Shown here: piece after piece, positions 16,678-25,029 of the stretch | How the letters are laid out: each line of letters begins with the position of its first letter | Numbering within the stretch: the stretch's first letter is position 1 | Assembly (NCBI GenBank): GCA_023433405.1 | Contig: JAEZCT010000058.1 | Location: 24,636 to 88,635, forward strand | Direction: 5' to 3' | From: Bacillota bacterium | GTDB taxonomy: Bacteria; Bacillota; Clostridia; Oscillospirales; Ruminococcaceae | Length of the DNA stretch: 64,000 bases | The notes under the pieces: generated by a model | The model's input: the letters and a program-made list of their open reading frames with translations, nothing else | Database searches by the model: none | Told to the model about the DNA's origin: nothing | Translations under genes and position numbers: made by a program

Positions 16678-18259
16678 CTTCATCCTCCCCCTTCAGCCAT
16701 GTTCTTAGCAGCTGTGCCGCAATGTCGGGGTTCTCCTTGGAGAAGCTTTGGATTTCTCGCTTAAGCGCCATCTCTTTTGTTTCGGATACCTCAAGCTTTG
16801 CAATACCCAGATCCGGCTTCGGAGGCTGCATACCGGGGATACCTGTGCCAAAGTGCTGGGCAAGATCGCCCTGACCAACTCCCGCCGCCGCCAAGGCCAG
16901 CTGCTCGTTCTCTCTTTTGCGCCGCCGTGACCGGGCAATTAGGGATACAATTAGGACAACCAACAGAATAAGCGCCAGCGCGGAACCACCGACCAGCATA
17001 ATCATGTTCAGGTTAAGCTCTTCGGATACAATATCCGCAGGCTCCGCAAACCGAAGGTTCACAAAGCTTACGTTAGAGGCCTCAACGCCCGCCGCCATCG
17101 ACACCGCGTTGATGAAGCTTTCGCGCTCGGTATCGGTCATCATCTCACGATTAACCATCACCGAAACCGTTACGGCCTTGCGTTCCGCTCCGTCCTTCTC
17201 CCGCTGGGTTTTGATATAGCTTACCAAATAATCCACGCTGCGCGCGTTGCTGGAGCTTTCGGAGTTGCTGCCGCCGCCCTGTGTTTCGGGGTAGGTGGGT
17301 ACCTCGGCGTTGTTTTCAACCCCTGTAACGCCATCATCTGTTGTAGCTGTCTGCGTAGACTCGCTGGATTCCTCATGGCTGACGATACCGCGATCGTCCA
17401 CCGACGGGATATAGCTCATCTCCTCCGAGATCATCTTGTTATAATCAAGCACCGCGGTGACAGCAACCGAAATGCCTTCACGGTTAAAGGGACCGGTGAG
17501 GATATCGAGAACCTTTTCCTTAATGCTGTCCTCTATCATCCGCTCGTAGGAGAGCTTTAGCTTATTCTCGCTCGAGCTGTCATCCTGCGCTCCCGCTCCG
17601 TTTAGCAGCTTGCCGTTGCTGTCCAGCACAGACACGTTTTCTGCCGTAAGCCCGGGTACGCTGTTGGCAATTAACGCCTCAATACCTTTCACCTGAGAGG
17701 GGGATAAGTCAAACCCGGTATACATATTTACCTTCACGGACGCCTTTGTTTCAATCCGTTCGGTAGATAGCACATACTGGTTGCTGTCCGCCATCGCGAT
17801 ATTGACGCTTGCATCCCTGACATGGGGGATTGTTCTAATGGAGTTTGCGATGTTCGCCTCGGTCTGGAACCTGAGGTACTGGTTTTTTTCAAATTCAGTA
17901 CTGGTAAAGCCAACATTGCTCTTGAAAATATCGTAGTTGACCGACCCGCTGGGATAGCCAGCGATAGAGAGCTGCATCAGTGCCTCAGGCTCGGCAGCCT
18001 TGGGTATCTTGATTATTCCGCCGTTTTCCACCTTGACCTCAATGCCGCTGTCCCTCAAAAGCGCTACGACCTCGCTGCTCTGCGCGCCGTCTAGCCCCTG
18101 CGCGATCGTAGCGTAGGTATCGGTGTTAAGCACGATCGCCAGAATAACCGCGAGCGTAACAAGTCCGCCAAGCACTGAAAAATAGATGATTTTCTGTTTC
18201 TTGCTTTGCTTTTTCCAGAAATCCTTGGCGGACGCGAGAATCTTCTTTATTTCGTCCAT
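16664..18259 (-). CDS. fliF: Flagellar MS-ring protein FliF
   Basis: FliF builds the MS ring in the cytoplasmic membrane. The 531-residue protein has an N-terminal membrane helix (IIYFSVLGGLVTLAVILAIV), the paired YscJ-like ring-building motifs (VENGGIIKIPKAAEPEALMQ, SNVGFTSTEFEKNQYLRFQ, IRTIPHVRDASVNIAM), a Ser/Thr/Glu-rich periplasmic insert about 290-340, and a second membrane helix (IMLVGGSALALILLVVLIVS). A cytoplasmic tail that binds FliG ends in LLRTWLKGEDEDGYY. A 242-bp gap with a hairpin separates it from fliE. Confidence 0.95.
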   Translation of the reverse strand: MDEIKKILASAKDFWKKQSKKQKIIYFSVLGGLVTLAVILAIVLNTDTYATIAQGLDGAQSSEVVALLRDSGIEVKVENGGIIKIPKAAEPEALMQLSIAGYPSGSVNYDIFKSNVGFTSTEFEKNQYLRFQTEANIANSIRTIPHVRDASVNIAMADSNQYVLSTERIETKASVKVNMYTGFDLSPSQVKGIEALIANSVPGLTAENVSVLDSNGKLLNGAGAQDDSSSENKLKLSYERMIEDSIKEKVLDILTGPFNREGISVAVTAVLDYNKMISEEMSYIPSVDDRGIVSHEESSESTQTATTDDGVTGVENNAEVPTYPETQGGGSNSESSSNARSVDYLVSYIKTQREKDGAERKAVTVSVMVNREMMTDTERESFINAVSMAAGVEASNVSFVNLRFAEPADIVSEELNLNMIMLVGGSALALILLVVLIVSLIARSRRRKRENEQLALAAAGVGQGDLAQHFGTGIPGMQPPKPDLGIAKLEVSETKEMALKREIQSFSKENPDIAAQLLRTWLKGEDEDGYY

Positions 18260-18383
18260 ATTGCTTTCCCCAATTGTTTCTTTAGGATAAGGTAAAGCCG
18301 AAAGCCAGGCCCGCCGTTATGACGCCGCCGGCAGCATTCACCGTCTGAATACTCAAGGACAAGTGCGGCCGCAACCGCCAAAA

Positions 18384-18423
18384 CCGAAAAGCAGGGCCGT
18401 TTGGCTCGGCCTTTGCTTTTCGG
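18384..18423 (-). terminator. Hairpin between fliE and fliF
   Basis: Inverted repeat: a perfect ten-base outer stem (CCGAAAAGCA / TGCTTTTCGG) with an inner GGCC/GGCC stem, followed on the minus strand by only TTTT. It lies in the widest non-coding gap inside the otherwise compact operon. It could be a leaky terminator or an mRNA processing site that sets fliE and flgBC apart from fliF onward. Confidence 0.5.
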
Positions 18424-18501
18424 CGTCGTTTTAACCAAAAGGCCGATTTTAAAAAGCGTTATCACGCTCCAGACCCTTTGTCTTAAAAATCCGCCTTGGC
18501 C

Positions 18502-18822
18502 TTAGATATTCATGCTCATAATTTCTTTATAGCTGTCGAGCACCTTGTTGCGAACCGACTGTAACAGCTCAATTGCAAGATACGCCTTCTGCTGGTTAAT
18601 TTGAAGGTTATGCAGCTCGTCGGTGTTTGCGGTGGCAAGATTGTACGCGTCCACAGCCTCTATGGAGCTGGTCTCGCGGACGGTGGCAATTGCGTTTTCA
18701 AGAATGCTGGCAAAGGACTGTGTGCCATTCTGCTCCGCTGCCGACTTTGCGGCAGGGTTAGCAGAGCCGATTCCGCTTATTGAAGTCATTGGGGTGATTG
18801 GGACTATAAATTGACTGGACAT
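18502..18822 (-). CDS. fliE: Hook-basal body junction protein FliE
   Basis: FliE joins the MS ring to the rod. The 106-residue protein has a variable N-terminus and the conserved C-terminal helical part: QSFASILENAIATVRETSSI, then DELHNLQINQQKAYLAIELL and the end SVRNKVLDSYKEIMSMNI. Length is standard. It follows flgC by 94 bp in the canonical flgB-flgC-fliE order. Confidence 0.94.
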   Translation of the reverse strand: MSSQFIVPITPMTSISGIGSANPAAKSAAEQNGTQSFASILENAIATVRETSSIEAVDAYNLATANTDELHNLQINQQKAYLAIELLQSVRNKVLDSYKEIMSMNI

Positions 18823-18916
18823 ATTACACCCATCCTTTTTAGCGATATTAGCAGAGCTTGTTAGAGTTTCGGGGATTAAAGTTCGTCTTTAAAAAGCCGA
18901 TATACATTGTATCAGG

Positions 18917-19354
18917 TTATCTGCCAATGCTAAGGGCTGACTGTGCCATCGCCTTGATTGCGTTAAACGCGGTGAGGTTTGCGTCATACGCATTGGAGGC
19001 TGCCATTAGGTCTATCATTTCCTCCGTGGTATTGACGTTTGGCATCATGACATAGCCTTCCTCGTTTGCGTCCGGGTGACTGGGGTTATACACCGGCACA
19101 AACGGCGTCTCGTCCTCTATCACCTCTGTAACCCTGACGCCGCCGTCCGTGGCGCTCTTCATCTTTGACTTAAGCACGTTGTCAAAGGCGGAGCACTCGC
19201 GTTCCTCAAACACCGTGAGCTTGCGGCGGTAAGGTCCGCCCCCCTCTGTTCTGGTGGTTGTAGAGTTCGCAATGTTTTGTGAGATGATATCCATGCGAAA
19301 CCGCTGGGCGGTAAGCGCGGAAGCGCTGATATTCATCGAGCTTAAAAACGACAC
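18917..19354 (-). CDS. flgC: Flagellar proximal rod protein FlgC
   Basis: FlgC is a proximal rod subunit exported through the basal body. The 145-residue protein opens with FLSSMNISASALTAQRFRMD followed by SQNIANSTTTRTEGGGPYRR, the rod-protein N-terminal signature. It ends with the matching C-terminal helix MIDLMAASNAYDANLTAFNA. Length is typical. It lies 56 bp downstream of flgB. Confidence 0.95.
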   Translation of the reverse strand: MSFLSSMNISASALTAQRFRMDIISQNIANSTTTRTEGGGPYRRKLTVFEERECSAFDNVLKSKMKSATDGGVRVTEVIEDETPFVPVYNPSHPDANEEGYVMMPNVNTTEEMIDLMAASNAYDANLTAFNAIKAMAQSALSIGR

Positions 19355-19410
19355 AACTATCCCTCGCTTTTCATTATGTTTTTAAAGGCCCGCAAAAAGC
19401 GCTTGCTTCA

Positions 19411-19785
19411 TTATTTTTTGCCTTCTGTTATAACATGCTCGAGCATGTTGAAGCGGTTTGAGATTTTGCTTTGCAGGTAGTCATACTGAATCTGCGCCCG
19501 CGCAAGCTCAATGCTTTCCCTGTTCTCATCGACGTTGTTGCCGTCAAGTCGCATTGAGGTGGAGGTATCCACCTTGACCTCCGTCCTTAGCTCGGGCACA
19601 ATCTTTGACGTGGTTCCGGTTTCATCCCTCAAAAGGGTAAATACCGTTTCAAAATCCACATACTTCGCCTTGTAGCCAGGGGTCTCGATGTTTGCGAGAT
19701 TCTGCATTGTCACCATTTGCTTTTTCCACACCGCATCCATGCCCTGACGCAGCAGGTTAAATGAAACACCGCTTAGCAGTTCCAT
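19411..19785 (-). CDS. flgB: Flagellar proximal rod protein FlgB
   Basis: First gene of the fla/che operon, encoding a proximal rod subunit. The 124-residue protein starts MELLSGVSFNLLRQGMDAVW and has the rod signature NLANIETPGYKAKYVDFE and the C-terminal ESIELARAQIQYDYLQSKIS. A strong ribosome site, GGGAGGAATTATAT, precedes the ATG. The upstream 370 nt are a non-coding leader from a sigma-A-type promoter. Confidence 0.95.
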   Translation of the reverse strand: MELLSGVSFNLLRQGMDAVWKKQMVTMQNLANIETPGYKAKYVDFETVFTLLRDETGTTSKIVPELRTEVKVDTSTSMRLDGNNVDENRESIELARAQIQYDYLQSKISNRFNMLEHVITEGKK

Positions 19786-20161
19786 ATATAATTCCTCCCG
19801 TAATCATAATTTTACTTGTTTTTAGGTGTCAGCTGCGCTGACTTTATATGTAGGCAAAAAAGCCGCATTAGTCCGTCTTCCCTATTAAAATCACATGAAA
19901 TTGTCTTGAAGCCGCTCCTTGCTGTCAGAACAAGCGCGGAATATGTCGAAGGCTGCGGCGCAACGACTTTGCACCTCCTTGCCGCTATCTGCGGGGTAGC
20001 CTGAATGCAATAAACATCCATACCACACATACGCAGTGTGACGGCAATCCGCCTTGACCGGGCGGGAGCTGTCCGGGGTTTCCAGTCTTTTTCAGGCACT
20101 TAAACGGGACTGCTTCTTTACTAATTAATCTACTAAATATTAATAGTACGCCACGATTTCC
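19786..20161 (-). ncRNA. Long structured leader of the fla/che operon
   Basis: Between the predicted transcription start (about 20155) and flgB there is roughly 370 nt without a credible gene. By eye it contains several hairpins on the minus strand: CACAC/GTGTG (near 20025-20040), CCGC/GCGG (near 19983-19996), a seven-base stem GGTGCAA/TTGCGCC (19957-19975 region), and GTCAGC/GCTGAC (19828-19842). A U6 tract at 19856-19861 directly follows GCGGC. This layout suits an attenuator or riboswitch, but I could not match it to a known class; the c-di-GMP-I core was looked for and not found. Confidence 0.45.
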
Positions 20162-20190
20162 ATGTTACACGAATTTCATACAATTGTCAA
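20162..20190 (-). promoter_or_regulatory. Sigma-A-type promoter of the fla/che operon
   Basis: On the minus strand TTGACA (20185-20190) is followed after exactly 17 bases by TAACAT (20162-20167). The -35 is perfect and the -10 matches four of six. It is the best promoter found upstream of flgB and faces the operon. Confidence 0.65.
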
Positions 20191-20357
20191 TAAAATGCCC
20201 TGAATATGCCTATAATAACCGTTAATTTTACTCCATGTTTGCAATAATTTCACGTTATTCGACATTTCGGATTGCTCCCGATCACAAATTGTCAAAATAA
20301 CCGTAAAAAGCGCGAACAGAATCAACGATTTTTTTGCACAAATACCGTAAGAACGGC

Positions 20358-20384
20358 TAAAGTTTTTACAGACACAACCGATAT
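20358..20384 (+). promoter_or_regulatory. Sigma-28 (SigD)-type promoter of the late operon
   Basis: TAAA (20358-20361), 16 bases, then CCGATAT (20378-20384), matching the flagellar sigma factor pattern TAAA-N15/16-(G)CCGATAA/T. It lies about 110 bp upstream of flgM and would place flgM to csrA under FliA/SigD, with FlgM as the feedback inhibitor of the same sigma factor. Confidence 0.8.
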
Positions 20385-20493
20385 AATTCTATGAAAAGCA
20401 ATATTAAACTAAAAAGGTATCATTCCCAAGCAGCGGTTCCACGCTGAGCGCAATCTACGGCCGACCCCTTTCGGCGGAATGGAGTAAGGACTT

Positions 20494-20790
20494 ATGACGA
20501 TTCAACCTTTCGGCGCCTCCGCGCCGTATAAGGCATATGCGAGTGCCTCAAAAGGCAGTGAAAGCAAGCCCGCACAAAGGGTTTCTCCGGCTGACCGGCA
20601 GGACCGACTGGAGCTGTCTCCCGACGGGGCTAAAGCTGCACAGCCCCTTAAATCTCTGGCGGCGCAGCTTTCCCGTGAGATGGACGCGGGGGCTTCCGCG
20701 GAGCGTCTTGCGGCGCTTAAAAAAAGTGCGGACAACGGCAGCTGTCCGGTTCCGGGAGATGTTCTTGCCGACAGTATCCTGGGTATTTAA
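20494..20790 (+). CDS. flgM: Anti-sigma-28 factor FlgM
   Basis: FlgM holds the flagellar sigma factor inactive until it is exported through the finished hook. The 98-residue protein has a disordered Ser/Ala/Lys-rich N-terminus and the conserved C-terminal sigma-binding region RQDRLELSPDGAKAA, LAAQLSREMD, AERLAALKK and VPGDVLADSILG. The start ATG follows GGAGTAAGGACTT. It is the first gene of the late operon, as in Bacillus relatives. Confidence 0.92.
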   Translation: MTIQPFGASAPYKAYASASKGSESKPAQRVSPADRQDRLELSPDGAKAAQPLKSLAAQLSREMDAGASAERLAALKKSADNGSCPVPGDVLADSILGI

Positions 20791-20839
20791 TTGACGGATG
20801 GGCATTTACACAAAATCGCTCAGGAAAGGAAAATATACG

Positions 20840-21322
20840 ATGAATCGATTAACTCCCTTCTTCACTATTTTAGAAGAATGCGTCGCTTTTTATCGGGAAA
20901 TGCTTAACTTTGAAAATGTAAAGCACCGCGCGATTGTGTATAAAGACACTCCTCAGCTAGAGGCCATCATCAAGGTGGAGCAGGCCTTTATTATGCGTGC
21001 CGACCTCCTTGAAAAGAAAAGACTTTCCGCTCAGGCTGAGCTTGGATCGGATGGCTTTACCTTGCTTGAAATGGCAGAGCGGCTCGCCCAAGAGGAGCGC
21101 GACCGTTTGCTTGCATACCGCAAGGACCTGCTGGCAATTTTGCAGGATATCAAAGAGATTAACAAAAAAAGCATGCAGCTTCTTGACGTGCGCCTAAAGG
21201 ACTCGGAGAAGCGTCTTGAAAGCTCGGGCTATATTCAGGATATGCATACCTACAACAGCACCGGCGTTGCGGCACCCCGTAACGCGGGAATTAACAAGAG
21301 TTTACTCGCAAAATCTATATAA
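20840..21322 (+). CDS. flgN: Flagellar export chaperone FlgN
   Basis: FlgN is the export chaperone of the hook-filament junction proteins FlgK and FlgL, encoded just downstream. The 160-residue alpha-helical protein (MNRLTPFFTILEECVAFYRE) shows the FlgN-like central helix AIVYKDTPQLEAIIKVEQAF and a flexible C-terminus. The ORF is open from 20798, but AGGAAAGG before 20840 marks the real start. It lies between flgM and flgK as expected. Confidence 0.87.
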   Translation: MNRLTPFFTILEECVAFYREMLNFENVKHRAIVYKDTPQLEAIIKVEQAFIMRADLLEKKRLSAQAELGSDGFTLLEMAERLAQEERDRLLAYRKDLLAILQDIKEINKKSMQLLDVRLKDSEKRLESSGYIQDMHTYNSTGVAAPRNAGINKSLLAKSI

Positions 21323-21339
21323 CGACGGAGGGACACGCG

Positions 21340-22890
21340 ATGCGTCCAACTTTTTTGGGATTTCAAACAGCACGAAGCGGTCTTGTCGCCAGCCAGAAGG
21401 CGTTAGATATTGTAGGCAACAACATCGCAAACCTTAATACCGAAGGCTATACCCGTCAGCGCGTGGATCTGATTTCCATGCACATTTCCAGCACGGGCAA
21501 CCGCTATGCCGTTGGCAATACCATGCTTGCAGGACAAGGTGTTTATATGACAGGAGTAGCTCAGATTCGCGACCCGTTCCTTGACCTTCGCTATCGTGAG
21601 CAGTCGGCTTCGCTTGGCGAGCTTGAGACCATAAGCAATGTATATGGAGACTTGCAAAACCTGTTTAATGACGTAACCTCATCGGGCTTGCAGGCAAACC
21701 TTGATAATCTGCTCAAGGAGTTCCAGAGCATCCAGTCTTCAACTGAAAAGCCGGAAAACCTGGATATTGTACGAACCGCTGCGCAAAAGCTTGTGCAAAT
21801 GCTCAATACATACGACGCAAAGCTCACCACCCTTCAGCAGCAAAACCAAACAAGCCTGAACGCGTGCGAAAGCACGGTAAATTCAATTCTTGAGAAGATT
21901 GCCTCTTTAAATAATCAAATTAAGGACGCCACCCTTTCCTACACTACCATTGATCCCATCTATGATGAGCGGCGTGTGTTAGGTCCGTACGGCCCAAATG
22001 AGCTATTAGATGACCGAAACCTGCTTCTCGACCAGCTTTCGGCATACGGCGAGGTCAGTGTTAAAACTGACAAGGACGGCAACTTCTCGGTCACCTTCGG
22101 CGGTACAAAGGTCGTTGACGGCGACAAATACGATATCTTGTCCATCCGGCAGAACGCCTTGGGCGAAAATGTACTGAGATGGTCGGTTTCCAGCACCGAT
22201 TTTACCGCAAACAGCGGTGCGATTAAAGGCTATTTAAATGCGATTGAAGGGCGCGGCGCTTATGCGGGCCCCGGGCAAAAAGACTTTGAGGGCATTGAGT
22301 ATTATCGTGAGGTGCTTAACGCCTTTGCGCATACCTTTGCCACCGCACTCAATGAGATTAACACAAACGACCCAGCCGCCACACCGTTTCCGGACGGCGG
22401 AGACCTTTTTACCGGGGACGGGGGTACGCCGCCCACCTTTACCGCAGCAAATATCCGAATCTCCAGTGACTGGATGAATGATATTAACTTTCTCCAAACC
22501 ACTACCACACCGGCTGCGGGGGAAAGCTATACGCCCTCTAATATTCTTAGATTTATTGATGTGTTTAATGGCGACCATACCTATTCCAATTCACCCACTC
22601 CTACTCCCGGGCATCCTGCATTTAACGGAACCTATAAAGAGTATCTTGTCAACTTTCAGGTTAGACTGGGCACGAATAAGGATACTTATGACAGCAAGCT
22701 GAAATCCACTAACAGTGTCGCGCTTGAGCTGCTTGATGCCCGTGATTCTGTCTCGGCCGTTTCAGAAAACGAAGAAGCCATCAGTATGCTGCAGTACCAA
22801 AAAACCTATAACGCCGCATCCCGTATGATTACTACGATGGACGATATGCTTGATACCCTCATAAACAGAATGGGACGTGTAGGCTTGTAA
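21340..22890 (+). CDS. flgK: Hook-filament junction protein FlgK (HAP1)
   Basis: FlgK is the first hook-associated protein. The 516-residue protein starts MRPTFLGFQTARSGLVASQK and has the rod/hook signature GNNIANLNTEGYTRQRVDLI. A long helical domain (EFQSIQSSTEKPENLDIVRT) and a variable Thr/Pro-rich middle follow. The C-terminal D0 helix is EEAISMLQYQKTYNAASRMI. Export via FlgN is expected from the adjacent gene. Confidence 0.95.
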   Translation: MRPTFLGFQTARSGLVASQKALDIVGNNIANLNTEGYTRQRVDLISMHISSTGNRYAVGNTMLAGQGVYMTGVAQIRDPFLDLRYREQSASLGELETISNVYGDLQNLFNDVTSSGLQANLDNLLKEFQSIQSSTEKPENLDIVRTAAQKLVQMLNTYDAKLTTLQQQNQTSLNACESTVNSILEKIASLNNQIKDATLSYTTIDPIYDERRVLGPYGPNELLDDRNLLLDQLSAYGEVSVKTDKDGNFSVTFGGTKVVDGDKYDILSIRQNALGENVLRWSVSSTDFTANSGAIKGYLNAIEGRGAYAGPGQKDFEGIEYYREVLNAFAHTFATALNEINTNDPAATPFPDGGDLFTGDGGTPPTFTAANIRISSDWMNDINFLQTTTTPAAGESYTPSNILRFIDVFNGDHTYSNSPTPTPGHPAFNGTYKEYLVNFQVRLGTNKDTYDSKLKSTNSVALELLDARDSVSAVSENEEAISMLQYQKTYNAASRMITTMDDMLDTLINRMGRVGL

Positions 22891-22949
22891 TTCTCGTTTT
22901 CACTTTTCACTTTATAGAAGCCGTTAATAACCGAAGGGAGCACATAACA

Positions 22950-23942
22950 ATGGGCTTGAGAATACCGGGAAGCATTACAACCAGACGTTTTTACAGCAAT
23001 TACAGCACCAGTCTTTCAAACCTCAACCGCCTGATGGAACAAAACACCAACTACCGTTCCTTCAGCCGGGTGTCTGATAACCCCGCCGCTGCCGCTAAGG
23101 CGTTTATGGTTCGCAACCAGCTTGCACGCAATGAAATGTACACCACTAATTTACAAAATGCCAATAATATACTTACCACCGCGGAATCCTCTGCAAGAGG
23201 CGCTGCGGAATCAATAAAGCTCGCCGCGAAAACCTTGATTGGAGCGGTTAACGGTACGAACGAGACCAACCGTGAGGTCCTTGCGCTACAGTTTGAGTCC
23301 TATCGCGACGAGATTATTAAAAATATGAACAACAGCTATGCCGACAGATACCTGTTCTGCTCCGGAACCACAGATGGTGCTCCCTTTAAAATGAACGGCG
23401 GACAACTGGAATATAACGGAGTGGATTTGGCTACGGTCACCGACCCCGCTGTTGATTTGCCTTTTAATGAAGATATTTATATCGATATTGGCATAGGTCT
23501 TACCATTAACGCAACCGGCGAGGTGGACCCGCAGACTGCATTAAAAATTTCTACCTCTGGTGTTAAAATGCTTGGTTATGGGCTTGATGCCGACGGTTTA
23601 GAGAACAATGTGTGCAACGCGCTCACAAAAATAGCGGAGCTAATGCGCGCCCCCACTTTTGATTCCGATACCGCGAGAAAGTATATTGATAAGCTAAACG
23701 GGATGCATTCGGATATTCTTGTGGAAATTTCCGGTATTGGAAACCGGGTGAATTATATTGAGTCGAATATTGAGCGTCTTGCGGATGAAACCTTTACACT
23801 GACAGAATCCCAAAACGCACTTGAGTTCGTTGACCCCGCCGCGGCAATCACCGCGCTCAAAACCGAGGAGACCGCTTATAAAACCCTTTTGCAGATTGGT
23901 CCGCGTCTAATGCAGAACACCTTGTTCGATTACCTGCGCTAA
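22950..23942 (+). CDS. flgL: Hook-filament junction protein FlgL (HAP3)
   Basis: FlgL joins the hook to the flagellin filament. The 330-residue protein begins MGLRIPGSITTRRFYSNYST and has the flagellin-like N-terminal stretch SRVSDNPAAAAKAFMVRNQL. It ends with a flagellin-like C-terminal helical region (LTESQNALEFVDPAAAITAL, TAYKTLLQIGPRLMQNTLFD). It lies 59 bp after flgK. No flagellin gene is in the window. Confidence 0.94.
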   Translation: MGLRIPGSITTRRFYSNYSTSLSNLNRLMEQNTNYRSFSRVSDNPAAAAKAFMVRNQLARNEMYTTNLQNANNILTTAESSARGAAESIKLAAKTLIGAVNGTNETNREVLALQFESYRDEIIKNMNNSYADRYLFCSGTTDGAPFKMNGGQLEYNGVDLATVTDPAVDLPFNEDIYIDIGIGLTINATGEVDPQTALKISTSGVKMLGYGLDADGLENNVCNALTKIAELMRAPTFDSDTARKYIDKLNGMHSDILVEISGIGNRVNYIESNIERLADETFTLTESQNALEFVDPAAAITALKTEETAYKTLLQIGPRLMQNTLFDYLR

Positions 23943-23964
23943 ATGAGCTTTTGTTGTTAAGACC

Positions 23965-23990
23965 CCGGCTAAGGGTTCTCCTTTAGCCGG
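23965..23990 (+). other. Hairpin between flgL and the DUF6470 gene
   Basis: Perfect 8-bp stem CCGGCTAA/TTAGCCGG with a ten-base loop and no T-run. It may stabilise the flgL mRNA end or act as a weak terminator inside the late operon. Confidence 0.5.
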
Positions 23991-24033
23991 ATATATTATC
24001 AGCTTGATATTTATCTGAAGTGTGGTGAGAAAT

Positions 24034-24660
24034 ATGCAGTTAATCAAGATAACGACAATACCAATTTCCATTGAGCTGAAGATGTCTCACGCGCAGCTCA
24101 AAAACGTGTCGGAGAATACCGAGGCGCTGGGGATACCAAAGCTCTCTATGACCCGGGATAAGGGCGGGATGCGCATTACCTCCGAGCCGATTAAGGTAAA
24201 CATCGACACCTACGAATCCCGCAAAAGCGCCGGTATTATGTCTCCCCTTGACGCAAACAAAATGGCAACCGATAAGACAATCAGCATTGTTTATCAGGCG
24301 ACGGCTCGGTATGCACAAGAGGGCGACTACCTGTCGGAAACCCCAACGGCGGAGAACCCCATTCCTGAGCTTGCGAAAAACTATTTTAATCGGAATATTG
24401 AAACCATGCTCGGTTTTATCCCCTCTGTTAAGCCAAACATCACCTGGAAGGATGGTATGCTAAACATCCAGTATGATGCGGACGAGCTTGACTTTGATTG
24501 GGATCTTGCGCGTCCGAACTTTGAGTTTATCCCGCCCAATATCGAAATTACAGTGCTGGAACGACCTACCGTCATGATAGAGTACCTAGGTGGGCCGATT
24601 TATGTTCCGCCCAGCTCCGACCCAAACTATGAGCCAACCTCGCTTGACCTGCAGGTATAG
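24034..24660 (+). CDS. DUF6470 (YviE-like) flagellar operon protein
   Basis: A 208-residue protein in the place of Bacillus yviE, between flgL and fliW. It has no signal peptide or membrane helix. Features include MQLIKITTIPISIELKMSHA at the start, TSEPIKVNIDTYESRKSAGI and the C-terminal FDWDLARPNFEFIPPNIEI, which fit the DUF6470 family as I remember it. The role is unknown; its fixed position suggests a link with flagellar assembly or FliW/CsrA. The frame is open from a GTG at 24022, but ATG 24034 is better spaced from GTGGTGAG. Confidence 0.75.
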   Translation: MQLIKITTIPISIELKMSHAQLKNVSENTEALGIPKLSMTRDKGGMRITSEPIKVNIDTYESRKSAGIMSPLDANKMATDKTISIVYQATARYAQEGDYLSETPTAENPIPELAKNYFNRNIETMLGFIPSVKPNITWKDGMLNIQYDADELDFDWDLARPNFEFIPPNIEITVLERPTVMIEYLGGPIYVPPSSDPNYEPTSLDLQV

Positions 24661-24719
24661 TCGTCTTGCCCCAATTATTGGGGCGGTGTTACTTTAGGTT
24701 CGCAATATACATTCCTTAC

Positions 24720-24754
24720 GGCAATGGTTTTTTCCCATTGCCTTTTTCTTTTTT
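24720..24754 (+). terminator. Intrinsic terminator after the DUF6470 gene
   Basis: Stem GGCAATGG (24720-24727) and CCATTGCC (24735-24742) followed by a T-rich tract TTTTTCTTTTTT. It would end or attenuate the flgM-flgL transcript before fliW-csrA. A second small GC hairpin (GCCCCAA/TTGGGGC) lies at 24668-24684. Confidence 0.75.
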
Positions 24755-24790
24755 CATGAACCTGCTATAATGAAAGAGCAACAGGCATTT

Positions 24791-24904
24791 TATACTAATA
24801 TCCGATTAATAAGAGTATAAAAATCAAGTGAAAAGCTTTAATTTATGGGTTTTCACGCCGATTTTTATCTGCCCTTTTGCTCTTTTTTTACGAAATCAGT
24901 ATTA
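24791..24904 (+). repeat. Palindromic dispersed element, copy A
   Basis: About 114 bp bounded by ATACTAATATCC-like inverted ends. The interior can fold as ATAAAAATC/GATTTTTAT with an inner GTGAAAA/TTTTCAC stem around the core TTTATGGG. It is closely similar to 26430-26533 and related to 37109-37216. It has no coding potential. It sits between the terminator above and the fliW leader. Confidence 0.85.
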
Positions 24905-24926
24905 CTTGTCAAGCCAAATATCCGGC

Positions 24927-24953
24927 GCGTGTCGGATTTTCGACACGCGGTTT
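24927..24953 (+). other. GC-rich hairpin upstream of fliW
   Basis: Perfect stem GCGTGTCG/CGACACGC (24927-24934 and 24941-24948) with a six-base loop, followed by GGTTTT. It could be an attenuator or a weak terminator in the fliW leader; outer CCGGC/GCCGG bases may extend it. Confidence 0.45.
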
Positions 24954-25029
24954 TGCCGGAGGTTGTATTCCTTTCGCCTGAACTTATTAAGAATGAGTTG
25001 TGAAAAACCCAAATTTTCTGGAGGGACGT

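Noticed and set aside
18247..18465. 72-codon minus-strand frame between fliE and fliF
   Set aside because: It runs through the hairpin and into the fliF start; no ribosome site or family.
19812..20099. 95-codon minus-strand frame upstream of flgB
   Set aside because: No ribosome site, no hydrophobic or domain pattern, and it lies in the structured leader.
20041..20100. Cobalamin riboswitch core in the flgB leader
   Set aside because: The minus strand has GGACAGCTCCCGCC, faintly like the cobalamin core, but no B12 box and no matching P6 region were seen.
19786..20160. c-di-GMP-I (GEMM) riboswitch in the flgB leader
   Set aside because: Expected by analogy with Clostridioides difficile, but the hallmark aptamer sequences were not found on either strand; only vague resemblance to GCAAAG and GCGGGGTAGCC pieces. 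A covariance-model scan would settle it.
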